Assembly (NCBI GenBank): GCA_000752995.2
Contig: LM994634.1
Span: 1 to 64,000 of the forward strand
Origin: Haemophilus massiliensis
GTDB lineage: Bacteria; Pseudomonadota; Gammaproteobacteria; Enterobacterales; Pasteurellaceae
DNA: 64,000 bases
Direction: 5' to 3'
Shown: in pieces, positions 35,617 through 45,132 of the stretch
Position numbering within the stretch: position 1 is the first letter of the stretch
Layout of the letters: each line of letters begins with the position of its first letter
Translations under genes and position numbers: made by a program
Notes under the pieces: generated by a model
Databases searched by the model: none
What the model was told of the DNA's origin: nothing
The model's input: only the letters and a program-made list of their open reading frames with translations

Positions 35617-36092
35617 AACTCACCTCGAATTTCACTGATTGCAACTTTGACGACCACCTTACGAATGTTACAGCTTTCTCCGTCTATACATGCCGGGCGG
35701 TGTATATCTTCCGGAAAAAATACGGCGAAGCTGCCCGGCTGCATGATGAGTTCGCTTTCGGCTTGCGCATTTTTATAGAAAAGAATGTCGCGCTCGGCAT
35801 TGTACGGCGTCGCAATTTCATTGGTTCCTAAATCGGGGGCGACCCCGATTCGTTCTTTACCGGCATGCAAATATTGCACATCTAAAAAAGTGCGGTGAAT
35901 TTCCGGCAAGTTTTCCGCTTTCGGTTTGGTTTCCAAATCCAGCACCTGCACATACATCACATCTTGTTTAAGCACATAGCGTCCGGCTGCTAATGTATCG
36001 AAATCCGTATTTCTCAGGTATTCAAGCGCCATTTGAATTGCCTTAGGATACTCATTCAGATTTATTTTTGAGATATGTCCGAAAAACATCAC
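35613..36092 (-). CDS. yiaL: YhcH/YjgK/YiaL family protein
   Basis: A 159-residue cupin-like protein of the DUF386 family. HRTFLDVQYLHAGKERIGVA and the AVFFPEDIHRPACIDGES segment carry the conserved histidines and acidic residue. E. coli YiaL lies in the same place, but its reaction is not established. Relatives are linked to sialic acid and uronate breakdown, so an isomerase or mutarotase role is possible. An uptake word lies inside (35888-35896). Confidence 0.88.
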   Translation of the reverse strand: MMFFGHISKINLNEYPKAIQMALEYLRNTDFDTLAAGRYVLKQDVMYVQVLDLETKPKAENLPEIHRTFLDVQYLHAGKERIGVAPDLGTNEIATPYNAERDILFYKNAQAESELIMQPGSFAVFFPEDIHRPACIDGESCNIRKVVVKVAISEIRGEL

Positions 36093-36101
36093 ATCACCTG
36101 T

Positions 36102-37100
36102 CTATAATGATTTGAGTTTAGCCCATACGGTATCATCCACCGGAATGCCGTTCGCTTTGTTATCGGCAAGAATAGCGGTAAATTCATGTCCCGGTAGACG
36201 GACTTCAACGTTCGGATCCGCTCTTTCTGCGGTTTTAACGTAATCCATAATGCGTTGTAGTTTTTCATCTTTGGTTTTGCCGTCGATCAGGCGATCCACT
36301 TCAATGGCGATAAACACCTGCGATACGCAATATTCGTCATCTTTTTCTTCTGTAACCTCCGCAGTGGATAAGCCGTTGGACAGCAATGTTGCAATCATAT
36401 CCAATACGATAGAAAGACCGGAACCTTTCCAGAACCCCATCGGCAGCAGACGGCGGTTTTTTTCTACGGTCGCCGGATCTTTCGTCAGGTTACCGTCATC
36501 ATCAAAACCCGCATCGACAAAGGTTTGTCTGCCGGCTAAACGATTGACTTCTAGCATACCGTAAGAGTACATGGAGCAAGACATATCAACCATAGTAATC
36601 GGGTTACTCGGCACGGCAATAATTAGAGGATTGGTGCCGATACGGCATTCTTTTGCGCCCCAAGGCGGCATCACCGCCAGTGCGTTCGTCCAACAAATAC
36701 CGATGTACCCTTTTTCAGCGGCCTGCCAGCCGTAACCGCCGCCGCGCATCCAGTGATTGGCATTTTTCAGCGCTACTACGCCGATACCGAACTGATCGGC
36801 GATTTCCATTGCTCTGTCCATCATCTTCCGGGCAGTTAGATTACCGATAGCCTGATGTGCATCCCACTGTTCAATGGCGCCTAATGAAAGCACTTTGGTC
36901 GGTTCGGCTTCAGGAATCACATCGCCTTTTTCCAGTTGTTGAATAAAGCGCGGAAAGCGGTTTACACCATGTGAGTAAGCGCCGGCTTGGGTGGTATCGG
37001 CAAACAAGCTTGCACAATCTTCAGCGATATCTTCACGCACATGACGTGCAAGCAGAACACGTTTAAATTCGGCTTTTAATTCATCGTAAGAAACTTTCAT
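36102..37100 (-). CDS. yiaK: 2,3-diketo-L-gulonate reductase
   Basis: A 332-residue NAD(P)H-dependent reductase of the malate/L-lactate dehydrogenase type, the same length as E. coli YiaK. It reduces 2,3-diketo-L-gulonate to 3-keto-L-gulonate. The catalytic region [18 protein letters not shown] and the [20 protein letters not shown] segment match strongly. ATG 37100 has AGGGGTC upstream; an in-frame start at 37127 adds nine residues. First gene of the yia operon, opposite yiaJ. Confidence 0.95.
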   Translation of the reverse strand: MKVSYDELKAEFKRVLLARHVREDIAEDCASLFADTTQAGAYSHGVNRFPRFIQQLEKGDVIPEAEPTKVLSLGAIEQWDAHQAIGNLTARKMMDRAMEIADQFGIGVVALKNANHWMRGGGYGWQAAEKGYIGICWTNALAVMPPWGAKECRIGTNPLIIAVPSNPITMVDMSCSMYSYGMLEVNRLAGRQTFVDAGFDDDGNLTKDPATVEKNRRLLPMGFWKGSGLSIVLDMIATLLSNGLSTAEVTEEKDDEYCVSQVFIAIEVDRLIDGKTKDEKLQRIMDYVKTAERADPNVEVRLPGHEFTAILADNKANGIPVDDTVWAKLKSL

Positions 37101-37235
37101 AGAGACCCCTTTGGTTTTGAATTTCATATAGTGGAATTACATTTTATAATTTAAGACTCAACCTTTATAATGTCAATTAAATAAGAGAATAATAAATTCA
37201 TTAAAATCATATAGTTATATATTATTTTCCGGATT

Positions 37236-37251
37236 TGTGATCTCGATCGCA
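37236..37251. promoter_or_regulatory. Candidate CRP site between yiaK and yiaJ
   Basis: TGTGA-TCTCGA-TCGCA matches the CRP consensus TGTGA-N6-TCACA at nine of ten positions. It lies in the divergent control region of the yia operon and its regulator yiaJ. Catabolite control is known for these sugars in enteric bacteria; here it is inferred from the site. Confidence 0.6.
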
Positions 37252-37342
37252 TTTTGTGTATATTAGATTTCAATATGTAAAATGATATTTTGATATTATA
37301 ATTCCGGCATTGATGAAAAATTCGCTTTAAGAGAGGTTTACT

Positions 37343-38143
37343 ATGGCGGATGAAAAACAGGGCGGTAATCAAAGTTTAATTCGCGGATTACGCATTCTTG
37401 ATATTTTAAGTAACTTTCCTAACGGCTGTCCGCTGGCGAAACTAGCCGAAATGGCAGAGTTGAATAAAAGTACCGTACACCGTTTATTACAGGGCTTGCA
37501 AAGTGAAGATTATGTGCAGACCGCCGGTTCGGTCGGCAGTTATCGTTTAACCACGAAATGCTTGAGCCTCGGTCAGAAGGTACTTTCTTCGCTGAATATT
37601 ATTCATATCGCCGCACCGCATTTAGAAAAGCTTAATCTGGTGCTCGGCGAGACTGTAAACTTTTCCAAACGAGAAGGCGAACGGGCGATAATGATTTATA
37701 AGTTGGAACCAACGGTAGGTATGCTCAGAACACGGGCATATATCGGGCAGCACCTCCAATTATATTGTTCCGCGATGGGAAAAATTTATCTTGCCTATGA
37801 CAAAAATAGCGGCTATTTGGAGGATTACTGGGCATCTCATCAGGATGTTATTTGCAAACTCACCCATAATACGGTGACAGAATTGGAAGAAATGCGTAAA
37901 GAATTGGCCGATATTCGAAAAAAACAGTTTGCCATGGATAAGGAAGAAAATGAATTAGGCGTAGTATGCCTTGCTTGCCCGATATTCGATTTTTTCGGCA
38001 ATGTGGATTATTCGGTATCGGTGTCGATGTCAGTTTATAAATTACAGCAATTAGGTATACAGTTTTTTTTCCGAGAAATTGCGCAGACCGCCCGTGATAT
38101 TTCCCTTGAGCTGGGTTATACGGCCGATGATCACATGCATTGA
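37343..38143 (+). CDS. yiaJ: IclR-family regulator of the yia operon
   Basis: A 266-residue repressor-type protein. The N-terminal winged helix carries CPLAKLAEMAELNKSTVHRL, and the C-terminal effector domain has LYCSAMGKIYLAYDKN and DKEENELGVVCLACPIFD. It is closely similar to E. coli YiaJ (PlaR), which represses yiaK-S. It is divergent from yiaK and shares its control region. AGAGAGGTT precedes the ATG. Confidence 0.93.
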   Translation: MADEKQGGNQSLIRGLRILDILSNFPNGCPLAKLAEMAELNKSTVHRLLQGLQSEDYVQTAGSVGSYRLTTKCLSLGQKVLSSLNIIHIAAPHLEKLNLVLGETVNFSKREGERAIMIYKLEPTVGMLRTRAYIGQHLQLYCSAMGKIYLAYDKNSGYLEDYWASHQDVICKLTHNTVTELEEMRKELADIRKKQFAMDKEENELGVVCLACPIFDFFGNVDYSVSVSMSVYKLQQLGIQFFFREIAQTARDISLELGYTADDHMH

Positions 38144-38159
38144 ACGAACAGTACGAAAA

Positions 38160-38181
38160 TAGCCTCCGATTGCAGAGGCTA
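38160..38181. terminator. Bidirectional terminator between yiaJ and ulaD
   Basis: A 7-bp stem TAGCCTC/GAGGCTA (38160-38166 with 38175-38181) with flanking A- and T-rich arms lies between these two convergent genes. Confidence 0.65.
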
Positions 38182-38204
38182 TATTAATTTTCTCGCTATT
38201 ATTT

Positions 38205-38879
38205 TTACCAGTATTTTGCAATTTCCGCACGAATAGCCTGTGCAGTTTCCCTACCTTTGTCGCCCACTAAGGCGCGACCGGCAATAAAAGCTTTAGCGTT
38301 TTTAATCTGTTTAAATAAATGAATATCTTCCGGCACAATACCGCCGGTAATGGAAAGCTCAAGACCTAACTCGGAAAGCTGTTGCATTAATGTCACATCT
38401 TCTGATGTCCAGCCTTTACCGGCCAGTTCCGCATCACGGGAACGGTGATAAATAGCCTGTTTTACCCCTAAAGCAACCCAGTCTTTGGCGTCTTCCAGCG
38501 TCCAGTTGCCGTAAATTTCGATTTGAATTTCTTTTTTCACTTTTAATTCGGGATGAGCGGCATTAAATTCATCCGCCACTTTTTTACAGGCGGCTTTCGT
38601 CGCCGGATGAGCAGCGGCGGAAACGGTCAGCCAGTCGGCACCGGCGTCAAACGCCATTTTAGCCAGAATCGCTCCGCCGTCGGTAGTTTTTAAATCGCAC
38701 ACGATAATATGATTCGGATGCAAGGCGCGCAACGTGGAAACGGCTTTCATGCCTTCGGCACAAGCGAGAATGGTGCCCACTTCAATCACTTCAACCTGAC
38801 TTTCCGCCTGTTTGGCATCGGCAACCGCTTTTTCGAGAGTTAGGGAATCAAGGGCGATTTGTAGTAATGGTTTAGTCAT
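38205..38879 (-). CDS. ulaD: 3-keto-L-gulonate-6-phosphate decarboxylase
   Basis: A 224-residue TIM-barrel enzyme turning 3-keto-L-gulonate-6-P into L-xylulose-5-P and CO2. Catalytic residues known from the E. coli enzyme are in place: D11 (QIALDSL), E33 (VIEVG), D62 and K64 (VCDLKTTDGG), plus YHRSRD. About nine extra residues lie before the last motif. It is the only intact decarboxylase here, because the yia copy (29531-29718) is a relic. Last gene of the ula minus-strand operon. Confidence 0.94.
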   Translation of the reverse strand: MTKPLLQIALDSLTLEKAVADAKQAESQVEVIEVGTILACAEGMKAVSTLRALHPNHIIVCDLKTTDGGAILAKMAFDAGADWLTVSAAAHPATKAACKKVADEFNAAHPELKVKKEIQIEIYGNWTLEDAKDWVALGVKQAIYHRSRDAELAGKGWTSEDVTLMQQLSELGLELSITGGIVPEDIHLFKQIKNAKAFIAGRALVGDKGRETAQAIRAEIAKYW

Positions 38880-38923
38880 AATGAGTATCTCCTGAATTTA
38901 AATTATCCGACATAATCAAGGCA

Positions 38924-39391
38924 TTATTCTTCAAGTGCGGTGTCAATAACCGTTAAAACTTCAGCCGCACTGTTGCAGCGCAGGAATTTATCGATATTCA
39001 CCCCAGTTTCACTATCTGGATCATCCAGCACTTGAGTGATCTCCATCAGCCCTTCCATATGTTTATTGCCGTCACTGCCGGCCAGTGCGATCATCATATA
39101 TACAGGATCGTTTTCACCGTCAAAATGTATCGGAGTGTCAAATGTCACCAGTGAAAATGCCGTCTTGATTACGCCGTCTTCCGGTCGAGCATGCGGCATT
39201 GCCAGGCCTGGCGCCAGAATAATATAAGGGCCGATATCCGTAATGCCTTCAATAATGCGATCATAGTAACGCGGTTCCACCGCACCGGAATCAATCAGCA
39301 TATCTATGGCAATTTTAATCGCTTCCTGCCAGCTTGCGGCGGATTGATGTAATTTAATTGAGTTGTTGTCAATAAGAGATTGTTTTAACAT
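38924..39391 (-). CDS. ulaC: Ascorbate PTS IIA component
   Basis: A 155-residue phosphocarrier of the mannitol/fructose IIA type. The phosphorylated histidine is H67 in ILAPGLAMPHARPEDG. It passes phosphate from HPr to the IIB domain of the adjacent UlaA-B fusion. The order ulaAB-ulaC-ulaD is that of E. coli apart from the fusion. An uptake word is present near the stop (38933-38941). Confidence 0.93.
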   Translation of the reverse strand: MLKQSLIDNNSIKLHQSAASWQEAIKIAIDMLIDSGAVEPRYYDRIIEGITDIGPYIILAPGLAMPHARPEDGVIKTAFSLVTFDTPIHFDGENDPVYMMIALAGSDGNKHMEGLMEITQVLDDPDSETGVNIDKFLRCNSAAEVLTVIDTALEE

Positions 39392-39439
39392 TTTTTCTCC
39401 TTAGTGAGTTTTACCGTTAATTCGGTGAGGTAAAGATTA

Positions 39440-41236
39440 TCAGGTGCGAGTGCTATGTTTATTGATCAATGCCTGCAATTCATCGCCGAATGAATTCGGA
39501 TTCAGCATATTCTGTACGCCGAGTACCGAGATATTATCATTGACCACGATTTCGTCCTGTAAATGTCTGGAGCAAACAATAATATCCACGCTGTCCAATC
39601 TGCTTTTATAGTCCGTTACGGCGCATGAGTCCATTACATTCGCAATCCCTTTTTTATCTAGATATCCTTTGATCTTCATTTTCATCATCATGGATGACCC
39701 CTGCCCAGAACCGCATACCGCAAGAATGCGAATCGCTCTATCGGAGGAGCCCGCCGGTGCGCTTTGTTGCGCAGCCTGTTGGTTGCCCACCACTTCGGGT
39801 TCATCATCCAAATCATAGCCGTCCATTTGTTCCAGTGTTTTTCCGGCAAGTGCCGCCGCCGCTTCATCCGCACGCAAACGACGTGAAGCAAAGAACATAT
39901 AAACCATGGATAATGCCAAAATTACAAAGAAGAATCCCGGAATACTGACAATCCCCTGTAATACCGGCGGGAAGAACAACGCCCAGTCGGCCATTCCCAT
40001 CCAGCCATTGAATTCCGTGCCCTGTGTCGCCAATAAGTGAATAACCCAAGCGGAGCCCAACACTTCAATAATGCCCATGACAAAACAGATTTTCAATACG
40101 GCTTTCCAGCCGCCGAACTGATTGGCAAATACCCCGATAGTAGCGTTGGAGAAAAACATCGGAATAAAGCCCGGGATGATTAAAACCGGTGCGCCAACGG
40201 CGAGTAAAATACCGACCGCAACAAACTGACCGATTGCCCCCCACATAAAACCGAACACCATGGCATTTGGTGAGAAAGCATAAATGGCGGCACAGTCGAT
40301 AGCCAGTACAGAATTCGGAATTACACGTTCAGAAATCCCTTTGAACGCTTCCGATAATTCGGCCACGAACATACGCACACCGGTCACGATAACCTGAATC
40401 GCCACCGCAAATTTTAACCCAGTTTCAAGAATATACATAAACCAGTGCGTTTTTCCCGCCATAGTTTGTAAGTTATCCAGACCGAAAGAAAGCAGAATAA
40501 TGCCGAAAAAGACGGTCATCACCAACGCAGTTGCAGAAATGCTGTCATGGAAAATATGCAGCCATTTAGGCAATTTCATATTATCCACGCTGTCATTTTT
40601 ATCACCTAGCTTAGGCGCTAGTTTGGTTGCCACCCAAGAGGCGATTTGCTGCTGATGCCCGATAGAAAACCCCGCCCCGCCGGTGACCGCCTGGGTCGGT
40701 TTATACATAATATTCGATGAGATGCCCCAATAGAGCGCCATCAGCACTGCGGTATAAATCACCGTTTCCCACATAGATGCACCGATGATCATATAAAACA
40801 CCGCAACTAATCCTGCTTGCTGGAACATGATATGCCCGGTAAGCATAATGGTGCGGATGCCAGTGATGCGTCTGAACACAACCAATAAAATGTTTAATGC
40901 CAGTGCTAGCAACACGGCATAGCCGACCCAACCATAATTTTCCCCCATGGTTTCGATGGTGGATTGCATACTGGTATAAGGGTCGATCACTGCACCGGTT
41001 AATCCGTGGAATTCAGACAATTTTTCAATAATAGGTTTAAAACTTGATGTCAATACGCCGGAACCGACCTGCACCATCATAAAACCCACAATCGTTTTAA
41101 TTGTGCCTTTAATGATTGTGGTGGTATCTTTTTTCAGAAGGATATAGCCGAAACAGGCGACTATCCCCAATAAAAAAGGCGCTTTAGACAAAACCTGGGC
41201 GTTAAAGCCCAGAAATAGGTTATAGAGCGTTTCCAT
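39440..41236 (-). CDS. ulaA: Fused ascorbate PTS IIC-IIB (UlaA-UlaB)
   Basis: A 598-residue fusion. Residues about 1-465 are the membrane IIC permease ([59 protein letters not shown]). After a polar linker rich in Q, A and S comes a complete IIB domain, with phosphocysteine C508 in [19 protein letters not shown]. coli encodes these as separate ulaA and ulaB. ATG 41236 with AGAGG is preferred to an in-frame TTG at 41242. It imports L-ascorbate as L-ascorbate-6-P. Confidence 0.94.
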   Translation of the reverse strand: METLYNLFLGFNAQVLSKAPFLLGIVACFGYILLKKDTTTIIKGTIKTIVGFMMVQVGSGVLTSSFKPIIEKLSEFHGLTGAVIDPYTSMQSTIETMGENYGWVGYAVLLALALNILLVVFRRITGIRTIMLTGHIMFQQAGLVAVFYMIIGASMWETVIYTAVLMALYWGISSNIMYKPTQAVTGGAGFSIGHQQQIASWVATKLAPKLGDKNDSVDNMKLPKWLHIFHDSISATALVMTVFFGIILLSFGLDNLQTMAGKTHWFMYILETGLKFAVAIQVIVTGVRMFVAELSEAFKGISERVIPNSVLAIDCAAIYAFSPNAMVFGFMWGAIGQFVAVGILLAVGAPVLIIPGFIPMFFSNATIGVFANQFGGWKAVLKICFVMGIIEVLGSAWVIHLLATQGTEFNGWMGMADWALFFPPVLQGIVSIPGFFFVILALSMVYMFFASRRLRADEAAAALAGKTLEQMDGYDLDDEPEVVGNQQAAQQSAPAGSSDRAIRILAVCGSGQGSSMMMKMKIKGYLDKKGIANVMDSCAVTDYKSRLDSVDIIVCSRHLQDEIVVNDNISVLGVQNMLNPNSFGDELQALINKHSTRT

Positions 41237-41378
41237 AATCAACCTCTTTTTAATCGTTCATATAAAGTTTTTACGATGATTTTCATAAGCCCATAACGGC
41301 TTACCGCTTCCAAACGACAATCAAGCGGGACTAATCATAGCATTTCAAACATGATTGAAAAGATTATTTTTGATAATA

Positions 41379-41394
41379 TGTGATTACTATCACA
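41379..41394. promoter_or_regulatory. CRP-binding site, ula region
   Basis: TGTGA-TTACTA-TCACA is a perfect match to the CRP core in the ulaA/ulaG spacer. CRP activates both ula operons in E. coli. Binding here is inferred from sequence. Confidence 0.8.
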
Positions 41395-41497
41395 CTTTTT
41401 AGCATGCAACATTCGATAGCAAATCAACTTAAATTTTATTTATTTTCATTAAAAACAATCTATTATGCGTAGTTTTTGAATTTTAGGTTTAAATCTA

Positions 41498-41526
41498 TTT
41501 ACAAAATCAAAATGATTGTTTATGAT
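41498..41526 (+). promoter_or_regulatory. ulaG promoter with candidate UlaR operator
   Basis: TTTACA (41498-41503) and TATGAT (41521-41526) are separated by 17 bases. The spacer contains the palindrome AATCA-AAA-TGATT (41505-41517). A repressor bound there would block RNA polymerase, so UlaR is a good candidate. The assignment is inference. Confidence 0.5.
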
Positions 41527-41570
41527 TTATTGTGATTATTTAGTTAATTGGATACATGTGAGGAGATCCT

Positions 41571-42662
41571 ATGAGCAAAGTTAATGAAATCACCAGAGAA
41601 AGCTGGATTCTTTCTACTTTTCCGGAGTGGGGAACTTGGTTAAATGAAGAAATTGAGTTGGAACAAGTACCGGAAAATAATGTTGCTATGTGGTGGTTAG
41701 GTTGCGTTGGTTTATGGGTTAAAACGCCAGGAGATGCCAATTTGTGCATTGATTTATGGTGCGGGCGCGGTAAAGCAACAAAAAAAGTCAAAGATATGGT
41801 GCGCGGTCACCAAATGGCGAATATGGCTGGTGTACGTAAATTACAGCCGAACCTGCGTAATTCCGTCGGTGTGTTGGATCCGTTTGCCATTAACAACGTT
41901 GATGCCATCGTTGCTACCCACTATCACAACGACCATATTGATGTAAATGTTGCCGCGGCGGTCATTCAGAACCCGGCATTGGATCATGTCAAATTTATCG
42001 GGCCACAATATTGCGTTGATATGTGGACAAAATGGGGTGTGCCGGCGGAACGTTGTGTTGTCGTCAAACCGGGGGATACGGTAAAAATTAAAGACTTGGA
42101 ATTAATCGCCTTAGATTCTTTCGACCGCACTTGTCTGGTAACTCTGCCGGCGCGCGGCGCGGAAGAAAACGGTGGCGAACTGCACGGTATTTGCCCGAGT
42201 GATGAGGAAATGGGCTTAAAAGCAGTGAATTATCTGATCAAAACACCAGGCGGCAATATTTATCATTCCGGTGATTCGCACTATTCCATTTATTATGCTA
42301 AACACGGTAAAGATTACGATATTGACGTGGCATTAGGCAGCTACGGTGAAAATCCGGTCGGTATCGCGGATAAAATGACCTCTGTAGATATTCTGCGCAT
42401 GGCTGAGTGTTTGCGCGCGAAAGTCGTGATTCCGGTTCACCATGATATTTGGACTAACTTTACCGCAAGTACCAACGAGATCCTTGAACTTTATCGTATG
42501 CGCAAAGATCGTCTGCAATATCAATTCCACCCGTTTATTTGGGAAGTCGGCGGTAAATATGTGTATCCGCGTGATAAGAACTTGATTGAATATCATCATC
42601 CGAGAGGATTTGATGATTGTTTTGAGCAAGAACCGAATGTACCGTTCAAATCAATTCTATAG
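41571..42662 (+). CDS. ulaG: L-ascorbate-6-phosphate lactonase
   Basis: A 363-residue metallo-beta-lactamase-fold hydrolase that opens L-ascorbate-6-P to 3-keto-L-gulonate-6-P, the substrate of UlaD. Metal motifs: [19 protein letters not shown] and [27 protein letters not shown] at the start matches E. coli UlaG (354). It is the first gene of the plus-strand ula operon. An uptake word lies inside (42124-42132). Confidence 0.95.
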   Translation: MSKVNEITRESWILSTFPEWGTWLNEEIELEQVPENNVAMWWLGCVGLWVKTPGDANLCIDLWCGRGKATKKVKDMVRGHQMANMAGVRKLQPNLRNSVGVLDPFAINNVDAIVATHYHNDHIDVNVAAAVIQNPALDHVKFIGPQYCVDMWTKWGVPAERCVVVKPGDTVKIKDLELIALDSFDRTCLVTLPARGAEENGGELHGICPSDEEMGLKAVNYLIKTPGGNIYHSGDSHYSIYYAKHGKDYDIDVALGSYGENPVGIADKMTSVDILRMAECLRAKVVIPVHHDIWTNFTASTNEILELYRMRKDRLQYQFHPFIWEVGGKYVYPRDKNLIEYHHPRGFDDCFEQEPNVPFKSIL

Positions 42663-42670
42663 TAAATCCG

Positions 42671-42700
42671 ACCGCACTTTTCAAAAGTGCGGTATGTTTT
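42671..42700. terminator. Paired uptake sequences after ulaG
   Basis: Two adjacent opposite uptake words (42671-42679 and 42685-42693) make an 11-bp inverted repeat with almost no loop, followed by a T-rich stretch. It lies eight bases after the ulaG stop and before ulaR. It may act as a partial terminator reducing readthrough from ulaG into ulaR-E-F. Confidence 0.55.
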
Positions 42701-42773
42701 TTGTTCGTTTATATTGAATTGAGCAAATGGATATTGTAATGTTCGTGATACGTGGTTTAAGGAGAATAACAAA

Positions 42774-43517
42774 GTGAATGAACAAATCAGACATAAAAAG
42801 TTATTAGCGCTATTAGAACAAAAAAAGATGTTATCAGTGCCGGAAATCATTGAATATCTTAATATTTCTCCAGCAACTGCACGACGGGACATTACAAAAT
42901 TAAACCAACAGGGACGCTTGATAAAAATCAGAAACGGTGTGGAATCCCTGTCGCAGTCTCAACCGACCGGTCGCCTGACACATATCAATCATTTTGAGGA
43001 AAAACAACGTATTGCGCAGGCTGCCTGCGCATTATGTAAAGACGGCGAAAGCGTTATTCTGACTTGCGGTTCGACTATGATGATGCTCGGTGAAGCGTTA
43101 TGTAATCGTCGCATTCAAATTATTACCAATTTCTTACCACTCGCCAATTATCTGATTGAACATGATCACGAACAGGTCGTTATTATGGGTGGGCAGTATA
43201 ATAAAAGTCAGGCAATCATGCTGTCTTTAAATGCCATGGATGAAACCTTCGCCGCCAATATTGTGTTTACCAGCGGCAAAGGATTAACCACTGACGGGCT
43301 TTACAAAACCGATATGCTGATCGCTAATTCAGAGCAGCGGATTCTGTCAAAAAGTACAAAACTTGTTGTGTTACTGGACAGTTCCAAACTCGGCAGCGCT
43401 GTCGGTATGCTGTTTACGGAACTGAAAAATATCAATATGTTAATCACCGGTAAAGAGGCCGATCCCGATATAATCAAAACTTTGCGGGAAAAAGGCTTAC
43501 AAGTGATTACCGCATAA
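42774..43517 (+). CDS. ulaR: DeoR-family repressor UlaR
   Basis: A 247-residue regulator. The helix-turn-helix is at the N-terminus (VPEIIEYLNISPATARRDIT), and the effector domain has VILTCGSTMMMLGEAL, IITNFLPLANYLI and VIMGGQYNKSQ. Similarity to E. coli UlaR is high. It starts at GTG 42774 after AAGGAG. In E. coli it represses both ula operons and responds to L-ascorbate-6-P. Here it lies inside the plus operon rather than beside ulaG in a separate unit. Confidence 0.93.
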   Translation: MNEQIRHKKLLALLEQKKMLSVPEIIEYLNISPATARRDITKLNQQGRLIKIRNGVESLSQSQPTGRLTHINHFEEKQRIAQAACALCKDGESVILTCGSTMMMLGEALCNRRIQIITNFLPLANYLIEHDHEQVVIMGGQYNKSQAIMLSLNAMDETFAANIVFTSGKGLTTDGLYKTDMLIANSEQRILSKSTKLVVLLDSSKLGSAVGMLFTELKNINMLITGKEADPDIIKTLREKGLQVITA

Positions 43518-43534
43518 TCATACAGGAGAACCTT

Positions 43535-44395
43535 GTGAGAAAACATAAACTGGGGATTTACGAAAAAGCCTTACCGAAAGCGCTCGACTGGCCGGCGCGT
43601 CTGGCGGTTGCCAAAGCCTGCGGCTTTGATTTCGTGGAAATGTCAATCGATGAAACCGATGAGCGATTGGCGCGGTTAAACTGGAGCAAGGCGCAGCGGC
43701 TGGATTTTGTGCGTGCGGTATTGGACTCCGGCATCACGGTGCCGTCCATGTGCCTATCCGGACATCGTCGTTTTCCGTTCGGCAGTCATGATGAAGCCAC
43801 TCGGCGGCAGGCCTATGAAATCATGGATAAAGCCATTCAACTGGCGGTAGATATTGGCATTCGCACCATTCAGCTGGCGGGTTATGATGTCTATTATGAA
43901 GAGCAGGACGAGGGCACTATCGCCCGTTTTCAGCAGGGTCTGGAATGGGCGGTTGAACTGGCGGCGAATAATCAGGTGACCTTGGCGGTGGAGATTATGG
44001 ACACGCGGTTTATGAGCTCGATTTCACGCTGGAAGCCGTGGGATAAACTGATTGCCTCGCCATGGTTTACGGTGTACCCGGATGTGGGCAATTTATCGGC
44101 CTGGAACGATAATGTGGCGGAAGAGCTGAAACTGGGCATCGATAAAATCTCAGCGATTCATTTAAAAGACACCTATAAGGTGACCGAAAGCTGTGCCGGT
44201 CAATTCCGCGATGTGCCGTTCGGCGAGGGCTGTGTGGATTTTGCCGACTGTTTTAAGGTACTGTCGCAGTTAAATTACCGCGGTGCGTTTTTAATTGAAA
44301 TGTGGACGGAAAAGGCGCCGGAGCCGTTGGTTGAAATAATCAACGCCCGTCGTTGGATAGAAGAGAAGATGAAACAAGGGGGATTGGCATGTTAA
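43535..44395 (+). CDS. ulaE: L-xylulose-5-phosphate 3-epimerase (copy B, ula cluster)
   Basis: A 286-residue TIM-barrel epimerase with the same protein sequence as 30419-31279. The metal-ligand segments [24 protein letters not shown] and LIEMWTE are present. It starts at GTG 43535, 17 bases after ulaR, and overlaps ulaF by seven bases. It acts after UlaD in ascorbate breakdown. Confidence 0.94.
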   Translation: MRKHKLGIYEKALPKALDWPARLAVAKACGFDFVEMSIDETDERLARLNWSKAQRLDFVRAVLDSGITVPSMCLSGHRRFPFGSHDEATRRQAYEIMDKAIQLAVDIGIRTIQLAGYDVYYEEQDEGTIARFQQGLEWAVELAANNQVTLAVEIMDTRFMSSISRWKPWDKLIASPWFTVYPDVGNLSAWNDNVAEELKLGIDKISAIHLKDTYKVTESCAGQFRDVPFGEGCVDFADCFKVLSQLNYRGAFLIEMWTEKAPEPLVEIINARRWIEEKMKQGGLAC

Positions 44396-45081
44396 CTGCA
44401 TTACGTGAACGCGTGTTAAAGGCGAACTTGGCGTTGCCGACACATCATCTGGTCACCTTTACCTGGGGCAATGTGAGTGAAATCGACCGGGAATCGGGCT
44501 TGGTGGCGATTAAACCGTCGGGAGTGGACTATGAGAGCATGACGGCGGACGATATCGTGATAGTGGATTTAGCGGGCAATAAAGTGTGGGGCGAGAAAAA
44601 GCCGTCGTCGGACACTGCGACCCATTTGGCACTGTATCGACAGTTTGAGGAAATCGGCGGCATCGTCCATACTCATTCGCGCCATGCCACCGTTTGGGCG
44701 CAGGCGGGGGAAGGCTTGATAGCCGCGGGTACCACCCATGCGGATTATTTTTACGGTGAAATCCCCTGTACACGGAAAATGACGGAAGCGGAAATCAAGG
44801 GCGATTATGAGCTGGAAACGGGAAACGTGATTATTGAGACCTTCCTGCAGCGGGGCATTGCACCGTTAGACATCCCGGCGGTGCTGGTGCATTCACATGG
44901 CCCATTTGCTTGGGGAACGGACGGCGATAACGCGGTACATAATGCGGTGGTGTTGGAAGAAATCGCGTATATGAACCTGTTTGCCCGTCAGCTAAACCCG
45001 CACCTGCCACCTATGCAACAGGCCTTACTGGATAAGCATTACCTGCGCAAACACGGTAAAAATGCTTATTATGGGCAGTAA
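44389..45081 (+). CDS. ulaF: L-ribulose-5-phosphate 4-epimerase (copy B, ula cluster)
   Basis: A 230-residue zinc epimerase, identical as a protein to 29733-30425. Its product D-xylulose-5-P enters the pentose phosphate pathway. ATG 44389 sits in the ATGTTAA overlap with the ulaE stop. It is the last gene of the plus ula operon; a terminator follows at 45093. Confidence 0.94.
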   Translation: MLTALRERVLKANLALPTHHLVTFTWGNVSEIDRESGLVAIKPSGVDYESMTADDIVIVDLAGNKVWGEKKPSSDTATHLALYRQFEEIGGIVHTHSRHATVWAQAGEGLIAAGTTHADYFYGEIPCTRKMTEAEIKGDYELETGNVIIETFLQRGIAPLDIPAVLVHSHGPFAWGTDGDNAVHNAVVLEEIAYMNLFARQLNPHLPPMQQALLDKHYLRKHGKNAYYGQ

Positions 45082-45092
45082 CATTCCGCATA

Positions 45093-45120
45093 AAAAAACC
45101 TGCCACTGGGCAGGTTTTTT
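45093..45120. terminator. Bidirectional terminator between ulaF and rpoH
   Basis: AAAAAA-CCTGCC-ACTG-GGCAGG-TTTTTT: a 6-bp GC-rich stem with A/T arms on both sides, placed between two convergent genes. Confidence 0.9.
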
Positions 45121-45132
45121 AGTCGAAACAGA

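Larger units (their letters stand above)
41237..41570. promoter_or_regulatory. Divergent control region of ulaA-B and ulaG
   Basis: The 334-bp AT-rich spacer contains a perfect CRP site, a plus-strand promoter for ulaG with a palindrome in its spacer, and a minus-strand TATGAT (41334-41339) that could be the ulaA -10 box. From that box the CRP site would sit about 59 bases upstream of the start, a normal class I position. Several ATGATTG words (41351, 41511) may belong to UlaR operators. Confidence 0.6.
43520..45081 (+). repeat. 1,562-bp inverted repeat, copy B (ulaE-ulaF)
   Basis: This is the reverse complement of 29733-31294, with one difference seen (43667). It starts three bases after the ulaR stop, at the ribosome site of ulaE, and ends at the ulaF stop codon. 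Each copy is therefore a complete translational cassette without its own promoter. Confidence 0.95.
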
